Below the pieces are notes generated by a model. It was not told the DNA's origin and searched no databases. It was given only the letters and a program-made list of their open reading frames with translations. Positions 8,566 through 17,356 of a stretch of 64,000 nucleotides of DNA are shown one piece after another. The stretch is from Pelagibacterium luteolum (GTDB lineage: Bacteria > Pseudomonadota > Alphaproteobacteria > Rhizobiales > Devosiaceae). Positions within the stretch are counted from its first letter, which is position 1. The number at the start of each line of letters is the position of its first letter. Where the stretch lies: NCBI RefSeq assembly GCF_900100665.1, contig NZ_FNCS01000001.1:129001-193000 (forward strand), read 5' to 3'. The position numbers and the translations under genes are program-made.

Positions 8566-10721
8566 GGATATGCGTCGTGATCCCCGGCTTTGGCGATGGC
8601 GGCGCGCAGATCCAGTGCATCCGCCTCCTCAACGCGCTGCAGGAAATCGATGGGCTGGACCTCCATCTCGTGCGCTTTCGCAAGGGCGAAATCCACGACG
8701 CGGCCTTGCAGACGCGCCGATTGCGCATCCACGACCTCGTCCCCCGTAGCCATTTCGACCCGCGCCTATTGTTCGATGCGGCCCGAACCGTACGGGCGAT
8801 CCGGCCCGATATCATCCTGACCTGGCAGATCGTCTGCGACGTTTTCGGCCCCGTGCTGCGCATGGCGAGCAGAGGCGCGGCATGGGTGATGACTGAACGC
8901 GACAGCGCCTATCCGAACGGCGTGCGGTTTCGCCTGCGCATGCTGCTGGGCCGGTTCGCCGACGCGATCGTCGCCAATTCCGATGCCGGGATCGCGCTAT
9001 GGGCAGGGCGCAACGACATGGTGATGCGAGCCGACAACATCGTCGCATCGCAGATCCACGAAACGCGCCCACGCGAAAAGCTTGTGCTCGCCGTCGGTCG
9101 CCTCGAGGCGCAGAAAAACATCCTTTCAACCCTCGCGGGCTTTTGCGCCCTCGCGCCAAAACGGCCCGATCTTGCCTTTGCGATTGTGGGCCAGGGCAGC
9201 CTCGGCGAAACCATCGACGACGTGGTCGCAACCCGAGGGCTCGGCCACTGCATCGTACGACCGGGCTTCGTTAAAAATCCGGCGGCATGGCTGGGCCGCG
9301 CCGCGGCGCTCGTCACGATGAGCCGGCACGAAGGCACCGCCAATGTGCTGCTCGAGGCGGTGCAGGCGGGCATACCGATCCTTGCCTCCGACATCGCGCC
9401 GCATCGCGAGATTTTGGGCGAGGATTACAAATTCTTCCTGCCCCTCGATGCGACGCCTGAGACCATCGCAGATGCCATCGAGACCCTGCTGGACCTCGCC
9501 GATCCGGTCCGCGATTTCGCATGCGCCCGAAACCGCCTGGCCGCTATGACGCCCGATCGCGTGGCGCAGCGATATCTCGATATCTTCCGCATGGCGCGCA
9601 CCCCGCCTGCCCTGATGATCGGCCCCTTTCCGCCGCCTGTCCATGGCGCCGGACTGGTCACAGAGGCCACGACAAATCTGGTTGCCGCCAGCGGTATTCG
9701 GGCGCGGCGGCTGTCCACTTCGCCCGGCACCCTGCACCGCGGCCCCACCTATCACATCCGGCGCCTCCGGGCCTGTCTCATCGCTTTGGTTGCGATCCTG
9801 ACAGCCTCGCGGGCCACGAAAACCTATCTGGTGCTGTCAGGCGGCTGGGGTCTTGCATACGATCTGATTTTGACGGTCGCGGCGCGCCTACGCGGGTTCG
9901 AAATCGTCTTCCATCACCACAGCTTTGCCTATCTCGACCGCCGCTCCCCATTGATGGCGACGATCATTGCCCTAGCCGGTCATCACCAGCACCACATCGT
10001 CCTCTGCAGCGCAATGGCCCGGAAACTGTCCGAACGCTACGCGAACTGCGGTGCGGTGACCGTCGTCTCCAACGCCATCCACCTGCCCGCTGCATCGCCC
10101 AGCCCGCGCGCCGGGCCGCTCCGCACCATCGGGTTTCTGGCCAACCTCACGCGTGACAAAGGGATCGACACATTCATCGATCTCGTCGCGCTCTTGCGGG
10201 CGCGCGGTCATGCGACAAAAGCGGTGATTGCCGGCCCGGCGGCCGAAGCCGGGATCACCGATCTTTTGCAGAACGCTCAAGAAAGATTGTGCGGCATCGA
10301 ATGGCTCGGGCCGGTCCATGGCAAGGCGCGCGAAAGTTTCTTTGCCCAGATCGACCTTCTGGTCCTGCCCAGCCGCTACGCCAATGAAGCCCAGCCGCTG
10401 GTGATCATCGAGGCGCAGGATCGAGCCATTCCCGTCGCCGCCAGCCAGCGCGGCTCGATCGCAACCATGCTGCTCGACGATCCCGGCCTTCGGCTCGACC
10501 CCGTGGCGTCCGATCTCTCAGGTCTCGTCGAAACCATCAAAGCCCTGGCGGGCGATAGTGAAGCCATGGCCGACCTGCGCCGGCGCACGCTGGTTCTGGC
10601 CCGCGATCGGCGGCGCTGTGATGACGCGCAGCGCGAGCAGCTTGTCGCGCTGCTCGCGCCGACGACGGCCCCCGCTACCAACCCCTTGCCTCTAGATGGC
10701 CGGCGATTGCCGCTGCCATGA
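8562..10721 (+). CDS. Fused tandem GT4 glycosyltransferase (two catalytic modules)
   Basis: A 719-residue protein with two complete GT-B glycosyltransferases in one chain. Module 1 covers about residues 1-345: MRICVVIPGFGDGGAQ at the N-terminus, AVGRLEAQKN near 177, and the donor loop EGTANVLLEA at 257-266. Module 2 begins near 349 with LMIGPFPPPVHGAG, then has GFLANLTRDKG near 524 and the donor loop NEAQPLVIIEA at 608-618. One polypeptide could therefore add two successive sugars to the lipid-linked repeat unit. It overlaps the acyltransferase as ATGA. Its last 15 codons overlap the end of the fibre gene on the other strand. No frameshift is needed for the fusion. Confidence 0.86.
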   Translation: MRICVVIPGFGDGGAQIQCIRLLNALQEIDGLDLHLVRFRKGEIHDAALQTRRLRIHDLVPRSHFDPRLLFDAARTVRAIRPDIILTWQIVCDVFGPVLRMASRGAAWVMTERDSAYPNGVRFRLRMLLGRFADAIVANSDAGIALWAGRNDMVMRADNIVASQIHETRPREKLVLAVGRLEAQKNILSTLAGFCALAPKRPDLAFAIVGQGSLGETIDDVVATRGLGHCIVRPGFVKNPAAWLGRAAALVTMSRHEGTANVLLEAVQAGIPILASDIAPHREILGEDYKFFLPLDATPETIADAIETLLDLADPVRDFACARNRLAAMTPDRVAQRYLDIFRMARTPPALMIGPFPPPVHGAGLVTEATTNLVAASGIRARRLSTSPGTLHRGPTYHIRRLRACLIALVAILTASRATKTYLVLSGGWGLAYDLILTVAARLRGFEIVFHHHSFAYLDRRSPLMATIIALAGHHQHHIVLCSAMARKLSERYANCGAVTVVSNAIHLPAASPSPRAGPLRTIGFLANLTRDKGIDTFIDLVALLRARGHATKAVIAGPAAEAGITDLLQNAQERLCGIEWLGPVHGKARESFFAQIDLLVLPSRYANEAQPLVIIEAQDRAIPVAASQRGSIATMLLDDPGLRLDPVASDLSGLVETIKALAGDSEAMADLRRRTLVLARDRRRCDDAQREQLVALLAPTTAPATNPLPLDGRRLPLP

Positions 10722-12249
10722 TGCCCATGGCCACCTGCCCCAGATGGGTCGTGTCGGTCTCCGGATCGGCAAACATCGCAGCCGTCGGCGCACCATTGCC
10801 ATCGAGGTGCAGATGATCGCGCCAATCGAGGCAATGGCCTGGCCAACGCGACAAGAACCCGATGCGAATGGCATCGTGCACGGCGAAATCGCTCTCCCCG
10901 AGATTGGCGCAGGGCGGGATCATGACATAGCGGTGATGCCCCAGCGCCGTCACGGCGGCGGCGAGATGATCGAGATAGTCCGGCACTTCGCCCAGTGTGG
11001 CGACCGGATTTTCCGACCCGTCCCAGATGATCGTCGTCCGCGCCAGAAGGTGAGCGAACTCTGAAGCCCCCATGCGGGCCGCGATATCGGCCGCCGTGGA
11101 ATTGCCGATTGCCGTCGTGATCACCCCGCGATCCATCAGCGCTTCGAGCGTTGCCGGAAGCGATACGCCCATGACCGAAATTGCAAAGCTGTCGCCCTCG
11201 AACCGTATGGCGCCAGTGGCAAGGCGTTCGAGATCACGTCGCGCACCGCCAGCGAAAACGCCAAGACGCGCGATCTCGCCAGTCCAGGCATTGCCGGCAT
11301 GATCATGCCCCACACGCATGACGCCGAACCCCGCCATATGGGAAGGCACCATTGAGCGGATCGGGCCATCTCCGCGCTGCGCGCTGACCAGATCGGGCGA
11401 AAAACTCACCCGCACGTCTAAGGCACCGCCCGGTGCCACCGACCCGAGATCGAGATCGACGACGACCGACGCAGCATAACGGCAGCGAACCCGCAGATGC
11501 CCTGCCCCGTCGCGCAGAATGGCGATGTCGTCGCCAGCATCGGCCGTCATGAGGTGGCCGCACGACCAGAGGATTTGCACGCCGTCCGCATCTGCCGCCA
11601 CGCTGGCCGATATCTCGACAGTGATGCCCGACCGATCCATTCCCGCCAGCGGCGTGCAGGGCTTGAGACTGAGATCGTCGACCGAAACCATGCCGTCTCC
11701 GCTGCGAAACGCGTAAAAATGCGACGGCGTGCCATCGGCAGAAAAACTGTCGGCGTAAAGTCCCGGTGCCCGCGTCCCGCCGGCCGGTCCCGCGGCGGTA
11801 GGCGAAAGCCCGCCAATGCGGAAATTTGTCGTCCCCCCAATCACCCGATAGCGCGCCAGATAGGCTGTGTCGGCAACCACCGTTACGGACTGGGTGATGC
11901 CAACCGGAGCCCCGGTGGAGGTCAGCCGCGCGGCACCGCCAACCACGCTCGCCGTGCCCCCACCCGGCGCAACCACGGTCCAGCCCGAAAGATCGCCGGC
12001 CGAGAAATCACCATTGACCAGCAGCTCCTCGGCATCGGGCGCAACGTTGGGGCCAAAGGTCAGCGCCGCACCGGCCGCAACGCCTCCGGCGGCGGCGAGC
12101 AGCGACGAAAGGCTCGGGTATGCTCGCGCGCCGTGGCGAAAGCGGTCACGCGTGAAATCGATATCGAGCAATCGAGACGGGCGAACGCGGGCGGCCAACG
12201 TTCGCCCCGCCCCCGCCTCAAGCGACAGCCCCAGCGAGAGCCCCGTCAT
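10675..12249 (-). CDS. Phage/GTA-type spike fibre protein with SGNH hydrolase domain
   Basis: A 524-residue multidomain protein without a signal peptide. Residues 1-60 (LLDIDFTRDRFRHGARAY) resemble the start of phage tail or spike structural proteins. Residues about 77-200 form a carbohydrate-binding-like sandwich opening LLVNGDFSAGDLSGWT. Residues about 205-345 look like a LamG/concanavalin fold. Residues 348-524 are an SGNH hydrolase: G352-D353-Ser354, Gly382, Asn414, and Asp499-x-x-His502 supply a full set of blocks I, II, III and V. It starts in a TGATG overlap with the spike base gene. I infer a receptor-binding fibre that binds and perhaps de-esterifies the cell's own surface polymer. 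A secreted polysaccharide esterase is the alternative, but there is no export signal. Confidence 0.72.
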   Translation of the reverse strand: MTGLSLGLSLEAGAGRTLAARVRPSRLLDIDFTRDRFRHGARAYPSLSSLLAAAGGVAAGAALTFGPNVAPDAEELLVNGDFSAGDLSGWTVVAPGGGTASVVGGAARLTSTGAPVGITQSVTVVADTAYLARYRVIGGTTNFRIGGLSPTAAGPAGGTRAPGLYADSFSADGTPSHFYAFRSGDGMVSVDDLSLKPCTPLAGMDRSGITVEISASVAADADGVQILWSCGHLMTADAGDDIAILRDGAGHLRVRCRYAASVVVDLDLGSVAPGGALDVRVSFSPDLVSAQRGDGPIRSMVPSHMAGFGVMRVGHDHAGNAWTGEIARLGVFAGGARRDLERLATGAIRFEGDSFAISVMGVSLPATLEALMDRGVITTAIGNSTAADIAARMGASEFAHLLARTTIIWDGSENPVATLGEVPDYLDHLAAAVTALGHHRYVMIPPCANLGESDFAVHDAIRIGFLSRWPGHCLDWRDHLHLDGNGAPTAAMFADPETDTTHLGQVAMGIMAAAIAGHLEARGW

Positions 12250-12509
12250 CAGTAGAGCCCGACAAGCTGGGTGGCTGTCGTCGTTTCCAAAACGCGGGTC
12301 GCGCGCACGGGCAACAGCGCGCCGTCAGGCACATTGTGGAAGGTGAGTATGTCGCCGCGCTGCAGCGCTACGGCCAGCGTACCGCCGGTGCCGACATAGA
12401 TCGCCCGGGTCGTCGTATCGAGATCGGCATCATTGTCGGCAACAATGGCGAACCCGCCGGTCGCCGATCCCTCCTGCCCACCCGCACGGCTGGAAAACAC
12501 ATCATTCAT
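12249..12509 (-). CDS. Spike base protein of the Rcc01079 (GTA head spike) family
   Basis: An 86-residue protein. The pattern FAIVADNDADL, RAIYVGTGGTLAV, then GDILTFHNVPDGALLPVRA and RVLETTTATQLVGLY is the typical layout of the small spike base proteins first described from the Rhodobacter capsulatus gene transfer agent (Rcc01079, GhsA) and common in alphaproteobacterial prophages. Known role in that system: with a fibre protein it forms head spikes that bind the recipient's capsule. I chose ATG 12509 (MNDVF) because GGAGA lies just upstream; the frame is open to 12635 but that part overlaps manC. It lies 76 bases downstream of manC on the same strand, with no terminator seen between them. 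Confidence 0.8.
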   Translation of the reverse strand: MNDVFSSRAGGQEGSATGGFAIVADNDADLDTTTRAIYVGTGGTLAVALQRGDILTFHNVPDGALLPVRATRVLETTTATQLVGLY

Positions 12510-12585
12510 AACATCGTCTCCTTGTCCGAAATTGAACGGCCAAGGATAGGAGCGATGGGGACCTGCGGGGATAAACTGGCTTAGT

Positions 12586-14022
12586 TCAGCTCCGCCCGAA
12601 CTCGTCGGCAAAGCGGATGATGTCGTCTTCCCCAAGATAGGAGCCGGTCTGAACCTCGATCAATTCGAGCTCGATCTTGCCCGGATTGGACAGCCGGTGG
12701 CGCGCGCCCTGGGGAATGTAGATGCTCTCGTTTTCTCGCAGGATCCGCACATCGTCGCCCAATTGCACTTCGGCCGTGCCGCGCACCACAACCCAGTGCT
12801 CGGCGCGATGAAAGTGCTTCTGCAGGCTCAACCGCTTGCCGGGTTTGACGAACAACCGCTTGACCTGAAACCGCTCGCCATTGTGGATCGACGCATAACC
12901 GCCCCAGGGACGATAGCTCGTGAGATGGGTTTCGGTCAGCGGGCTCGTCGTCGGGTCCGCTTTAAGATCGCGCACCACGGCCCCCACCGCCTGGGCGTCC
13001 GACAGCCGACCCACAAAGACGGCGTCCTCGCTGGCCAGAACGGCGATATCGCTCAACCCCTCGATCACCACATGGAGCTTTTCCGATACCGCAAGCGATG
13101 ATGTGACATTGCGCAGCGTGACGGGCCCTTGCGCCACATTGCCCGCGCTATCGTGATCGCCGGCCTTCCAGACGGCATCCCACGAGCCGAGATCGGACCA
13201 AGCGATCGCTGCGGGCACCACGACCCCGCACGTCGTTTTTTCAAAGATCGCGTAGTCGATGGAAATATCGGGGGCAGCGGCAAACGCGTCGGGATCGAGC
13301 CTTAAAAAATCGAGATCGGTCTGGGCCGCGGCGACGGCCTTTTGCGCAGCGTCCAATATCTCGGGCGCCAGCGCTTGTGCCTCATCGAGCAGGGTCTGCG
13401 CGGCAAAGACGAACATGCCCGAATTCCAGAAATAATGCCCCGCCGCAATCATTTCGGCCGCCCGTTCGGCGTCGGGCTTTTCAACGAAGCGATTGATCTT
13501 ATGGCCGCCGGCGGCATTCTCGCTGCCCGCCTCGATATAGCCGAACCCGGTGGCCGGCTCGGTGGGCGTGATGCCGAAGGTGACCAGCGCCCCGGCCAGT
13601 GCCGCTGTCTCTGCCGCGTCGAGCGCTGCGCGATACTTGTCATCCACGGTGATCAGATGATCGGACGGCAGGACATGAACGATCCGCCCCGCATCCCCTC
13701 TCGCCACCACGGCAACCGCTGCGGCAATTGCCGGTGCCGTGTTGCGCGCCACGGGCTCGAGGATGATCGCATCGGGCGCGACACCCACGTCCTGCGCCTG
13801 TTCGGCGACCAGAAAGCGGTAGTCGCTGTTGGTGACGACGATCGGCGCGCCATAGCGCGGGTCGCCGGCAAGGCGCAGCAGGGTAACCTGAAAGAGGCTG
13901 TGCGCGCCCATCAGCGGCAGGAACTGCTTTGGCCGAGACGAGCGTGACATGGGCCACAGCCGCGTGCCCGAGCCGCCTGCGAGAATGATCGGGGTGATCC
14001 GGCCGGGCGAAAATTCAGCCAT
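12586..14022 (-). CDS. manC: Mannose-1-phosphate guanylyltransferase / mannose-6-phosphate isomerase
   Basis: A 478-residue bifunctional type II enzyme. Residues 1 to about 340 are the nucleotidyltransferase, with GGSGTRLWP at 16-24, PKQFLPL, and FVEKPD near 173. The C-terminal cupin (about 355-470) has the metal-site histidines in LQKHFHRAEHW and the strand YIPQGARHRLSNPG. It makes GDP-mannose from mannose-1-phosphate and GTP, and the cupin can make mannose-6-phosphate from fructose-6-phosphate. It overlaps manB by 8 bases. Its product feeds gmd and fcl in the converging operon. Confidence 0.96.
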   Translation of the reverse strand: MAEFSPGRITPIILAGGSGTRLWPMSRSSRPKQFLPLMGAHSLFQVTLLRLAGDPRYGAPIVVTNSDYRFLVAEQAQDVGVAPDAIILEPVARNTAPAIAAAVAVVARGDAGRIVHVLPSDHLITVDDKYRAALDAAETAALAGALVTFGITPTEPATGFGYIEAGSENAAGGHKINRFVEKPDAERAAEMIAAGHYFWNSGMFVFAAQTLLDEAQALAPEILDAAQKAVAAAQTDLDFLRLDPDAFAAAPDISIDYAIFEKTTCGVVVPAAIAWSDLGSWDAVWKAGDHDSAGNVAQGPVTLRNVTSSLAVSEKLHVVIEGLSDIAVLASEDAVFVGRLSDAQAVGAVVRDLKADPTTSPLTETHLTSYRPWGGYASIHNGERFQVKRLFVKPGKRLSLQKHFHRAEHWVVVRGTAEVQLGDDVRILRENESIYIPQGARHRLSNPGKIELELIEVQTGSYLGEDDIIRFADEFGRS

Positions 14023-15436
14023 CCAAAGTCTCCAACAGTGTTTCGAGCCGCGCGATCATCGCCGCCAGCGTCTCGCGCGCGCTCTCGTTGGTATCGGCTT
14101 CGACATAGCAGCGCAATTCGGGCGCATTGCCGGACTGGCGAACATGAACGATGCGGCCATCGCTTAACGTCAGACGCGTGCCATCGGTGCGATCGATAGC
14201 GGCGGGGGTGGCGAGCGCCGGATCGAGACGCCGGCGCAAATCCTCGTCCTCGGCAAGCCGGGCGACCAAGCTTTGGCCGGCCACCTGAGGCACATCTTTC
14301 AGCCGGTCTGCACGCATTGCGCGCGGCGGCAAGTGCGCCACCAGTGCGCTGATCGGTTCTTGCCTGCTCTTTGCGTCAGCAAGAACGGCAATGATGGGCA
14401 GCAGCGCATCGCGGGTCGGCAGCGCCGAAATCGCGCGCCCGTCGCGCGTGAGCGTCGTCTGCGTCAGGAACCCACCATTGGCCTCAAAACCGACGATGCC
14501 GGAGCCGGTGGCCGTCTCCATAGCTTCGATGACATAGGGCGAACCGATTCGTGTGCGGATGACCGTCTGGAACCACCCGCTCGCTTCGATAGCGCTCGTC
14601 GAGGTCAGCGGGGTGACGATGGTTTTGGCCCCCAGCGCGCGGGCGGCGAGAGCGCCGATGATGTCGCCATTGACCTGCGCCCCGTACTCACTGAGCAGCA
14701 GCGGTCGATCCCCGTCTCCATCGGTCGAGACCACAGCGTCGCACCCGTGAGCCCGCAGCGCCTGCCGCATGACCTCGAGATGTTCGGCCCCCACCGCTTC
14801 AGTATCGACGGCGACGAAATCATCGCTCGCGCCGAACGCTTCGCACCGCGCCCCAAGCGCTTTGAGGATTGCCACCAGATCGTCGCGGCCGACAGCCGAA
14901 TGGGTGAAGACCCCGAGCGTCAGACCGGCCAGCGCGTCCGGCGCGAAGGCCGATAAAAACCGTTCGCGATAATTTTTGCGCGCGCGATCATCGATGACGG
15001 GTTCATGAGGCTCGGCTCCGGACCAATCGTCAATGAGACGCGCCTCGGCCAAATCTCGTATCGGGGCCTCGTCAGCCTTGCGCAGCTCGCCCTCCGGCCG
15101 ATAAAATTTCAGCCCATTATAGCGCGCCGGTATATGGCTGCCCGTCACCATGATGGCCGGGATGGCCAGGCCCAGAGAAAAGTGCGCAAGCGCAGGCGTG
15201 GGGATTTCGCCGCATGAGATCGTCTGCCAGCCGGCGCCTTGCGCGGCAGCGGCGACCCGCGCTGCGATGGCCGGGCTCGACGCGCGTCTATCCCACGCGA
15301 TGGCGAGGGTTTTTTCGCGCGCAGTCTGGCAGGAGGTCGCAAGAAACGCTGTGACATAGGCGCCGACGATGGCAGCGTCAAAACCGTCTGCCGGCCCGCG
15401 CAGGCCCGATGTGCCGAATGCCGGTTTTTCAACCAT
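14015..15436 (-). CDS. manB: Phosphomannomutase (alpha-D-phosphohexomutase family)
   Basis: A 473-residue mutase that interconverts mannose-6-phosphate and mannose-1-phosphate. The phosphoserine site is Ser100 in VTGSHIPARYNG, a variant of the common TASHNP also found in other PMM subfamilies. The Mg2+ loop DGDGDRP is at 239-245. The C-terminal phosphate-binding loop shows as RQSGNAPELRCYVEA. I start at ATG 15436; TTG and GTG codons lie directly upstream in frame and cannot be excluded. Phosphoglucomutase activity is possible, but adjacency to manC favours mannose. Confidence 0.92.
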   Translation of the reverse strand: MVEKPAFGTSGLRGPADGFDAAIVGAYVTAFLATSCQTAREKTLAIAWDRRASSPAIAARVAAAAQGAGWQTISCGEIPTPALAHFSLGLAIPAIMVTGSHIPARYNGLKFYRPEGELRKADEAPIRDLAEARLIDDWSGAEPHEPVIDDRARKNYRERFLSAFAPDALAGLTLGVFTHSAVGRDDLVAILKALGARCEAFGASDDFVAVDTEAVGAEHLEVMRQALRAHGCDAVVSTDGDGDRPLLLSEYGAQVNGDIIGALAARALGAKTIVTPLTSTSAIEASGWFQTVIRTRIGSPYVIEAMETATGSGIVGFEANGGFLTQTTLTRDGRAISALPTRDALLPIIAVLADAKSRQEPISALVAHLPPRAMRADRLKDVPQVAGQSLVARLAEDEDLRRRLDPALATPAAIDRTDGTRLTLSDGRIVHVRQSGNAPELRCYVEADTNESARETLAAMIARLETLLETLDG

Positions 15437-15457
15437 CACCAAGAGGGTTCGACCTTC

Positions 15458-17263
15458 CTATTGTCGCGATCGAACCTCTCTACCCCATCGGCGCAGAGGG
15501 CGTAACCCATTGCGCATCAATCGTTGTTTGTTGTCGCTGCCTGCGCCATGCCCGCGCGCACGGTTGAGCACCATGACAAGACTCGCGCCCGGCGGGACAG
15601 CGTCGGCAAGTTGTGCTAGAGCCTGCCGGACCTCGCTTTGTGGCGTATGGGCCCACCGGACAACCATCAGGACGGCATCGGCGAACCGCGCCAGGTGCAG
15701 CGCATCCGCACTCTCGCCCACCGCGGGGCCATCGAGGATGACGATGTCGAAATTTTCGACCGCCGCCGCCATGAGACGCGAAAAATCTGAACCCGACAGT
15801 AATTCCTCCGACGCCATTTCGGATGGGTGCGTGCTGACAACGACGCTCATGCCCGTTTCGATGTCGGCCATGAGCATCGCGCCCAGCGCCGCAGGCACGG
15901 CGGACGGCACCAGCGCATCGGACGCACCCTGCCCGCCCGCGCCATCGAGAAGCGCATGGATGGTGGGGTTGCGCACATCGCAGTCGATCAGCAGCGTTTT
16001 CCGCCCGGCCAGCGCATAGGACCGCCCCAGCGCCAGCGCCGTCAGCGATTTGCCCTCGCCATGGCGCGCCGAACTGACCAGAACCACGCGCCCCGGCCCA
16101 TCCGCCGCGTCACCGGCTGCCGCAAATGCGCGGTCCAGCCCCATGCGCGTACGCCGGATTGCTTCCCCATAACGCGACAATGGCTGGTCGACGATCAGCC
16201 GCGCCAGATGATCGGCACCCCGCTTCTGTTCGGGGATCACAGATAGCACCGACCGTCGCGTGGCCGCGGCCAGTTGGCTGCCGCTTGTTACACCGCCGAC
16301 ATAGGCTTCGCGGGCAAAGGCGAGACCCACCCCGATCCCGAGCCCGCTCAAAAGCGCCACGGCGAGCACGACGCCCCGATTGGGCGCGCTTGGCGTGACG
16401 GGCACCAGCGCCGCAGAGACGATGCGGCTGTCGGCAAGCTGGAATTCAGATTGCAGATCAAGGGCCGTCTGGCGCTCGATCAGCGTGCGGAAATGAAGCT
16501 CGGCGGCCACGAGCGTGGTTTCCAAGCCGTCGAGCGCGGGCGCCGGCGCCACCTCTTCCGGCGGATCGGCCTCGACCACCGACGCGTCCTCCGGATCGAC
16601 GCTCGCCAATCGCTCCGCCGCCAAAAGATTGGCGAGGTCGAGCAAGCGTCTTGGGACGGGACGTTGGCTTTCGATTGCCGCATCGAGCGCGCTGCGCGCC
16701 TCGGTTACCGCGTCTCGTGCCGAGGCCAGCCGCGCATCGATCACGTCCGACGCGGCGATAGCGCTCTGCGCCTTTTCCTGAGATTGCATGCCGATATAGG
16801 CCTCGGCCACGCCATTGGCGAGCTGCGCCGCCGTTTCAGGATCGCGCGAGGTGACCGAAACGGAAATGACCGAGGTCAGGCCCTCGCGTTGCGCGCTGAG
16901 CGCGGATCGCAACGCAGCGACCGCCGCCTGGGGAGAGCTCCCGGCGCGGTTAAATTCCGGATGGGCGGTAAGGTCCTCCGCCAGAACCACCGCCAGCAGC
17001 ACGGCGTCGGATTTCAGGATTTCGAGTTCGCTATCGACGCGCCAGCTTTCCGACATGGCGCCCGTCGATTGCGCCTCGGGCTCGATCAGCGCCCGGCGCG
17101 CCGGATCGACCATGATGAGGGTCGTTCCGGTGTAGAGCGTCGGCATGGAGGTAAGCGCTACAAGCGCGATAGCGAGGGCGGCGACCACCGCGACGGCGAT
17201 CACCCCAAGCTGCCTGCGCAGCAGCCCCACGACATGGCGTAAATCCGCCCCCTGCTCGTCCAT
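15458..17263 (-). CDS. Wzc/ExoP-like chain-length regulator with BY-kinase-type ATPase domain
   Basis: A 601-residue inner-membrane protein. A Wzz domain lies between membrane helices at about 20-41 and 297-317, with a predicted periplasmic coiled coil (about 165-290). The cytoplasmic ATPase has Walker A SSARHGEGKS at 397-406, Walker A' LLIDCDVR at 424-431 and Walker B IVILDGP at 507-513. It should set chain length and couple polymerisation to export. It lacks the C-terminal tyrosine cluster: the last tyrosine is Tyr416 and the tail is Arg-rich, so classic autophosphorylation looks impossible. I chose ATG 17263 (MDEQG) because AGAGGGGG lies just upstream. It heads the leftward operon; no wza or wzb is in the window. 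Confidence 0.88.
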   Translation of the reverse strand: MDEQGADLRHVVGLLRRQLGVIAVAVVAALAIALVALTSMPTLYTGTTLIMVDPARRALIEPEAQSTGAMSESWRVDSELEILKSDAVLLAVVLAEDLTAHPEFNRAGSSPQAAVAALRSALSAQREGLTSVISVSVTSRDPETAAQLANGVAEAYIGMQSQEKAQSAIAASDVIDARLASARDAVTEARSALDAAIESQRPVPRRLLDLANLLAAERLASVDPEDASVVEADPPEEVAPAPALDGLETTLVAAELHFRTLIERQTALDLQSEFQLADSRIVSAALVPVTPSAPNRGVVLAVALLSGLGIGVGLAFAREAYVGGVTSGSQLAAATRRSVLSVIPEQKRGADHLARLIVDQPLSRYGEAIRRTRMGLDRAFAAAGDAADGPGRVVLVSSARHGEGKSLTALALGRSYALAGRKTLLIDCDVRNPTIHALLDGAGGQGASDALVPSAVPAALGAMLMADIETGMSVVVSTHPSEMASEELLSGSDFSRLMAAAVENFDIVILDGPAVGESADALHLARFADAVLMVVRWAHTPQSEVRQALAQLADAVPPGASLVMVLNRARGHGAGSDNKQRLMRNGLRPLRRWGREVRSRQ

Positions 17264-17356
17264 CGCCCCCTCTTGGCAACGCCCAAAACCACTATTGCGC
17301 AGTTCAGGGCGGCGGCCAAGGGGGATCACAGGAGAGCGGCCGGAATACCGCGCAGT

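Noticed and set aside
10675-12509. Reading the spike/fibre pair as part of a resident prophage
   Set aside because: No capsid, terminase, portal, lysis or integrase gene flanks it, no attachment-site repeats were seen, and it is embedded in metabolic genes of like composition.
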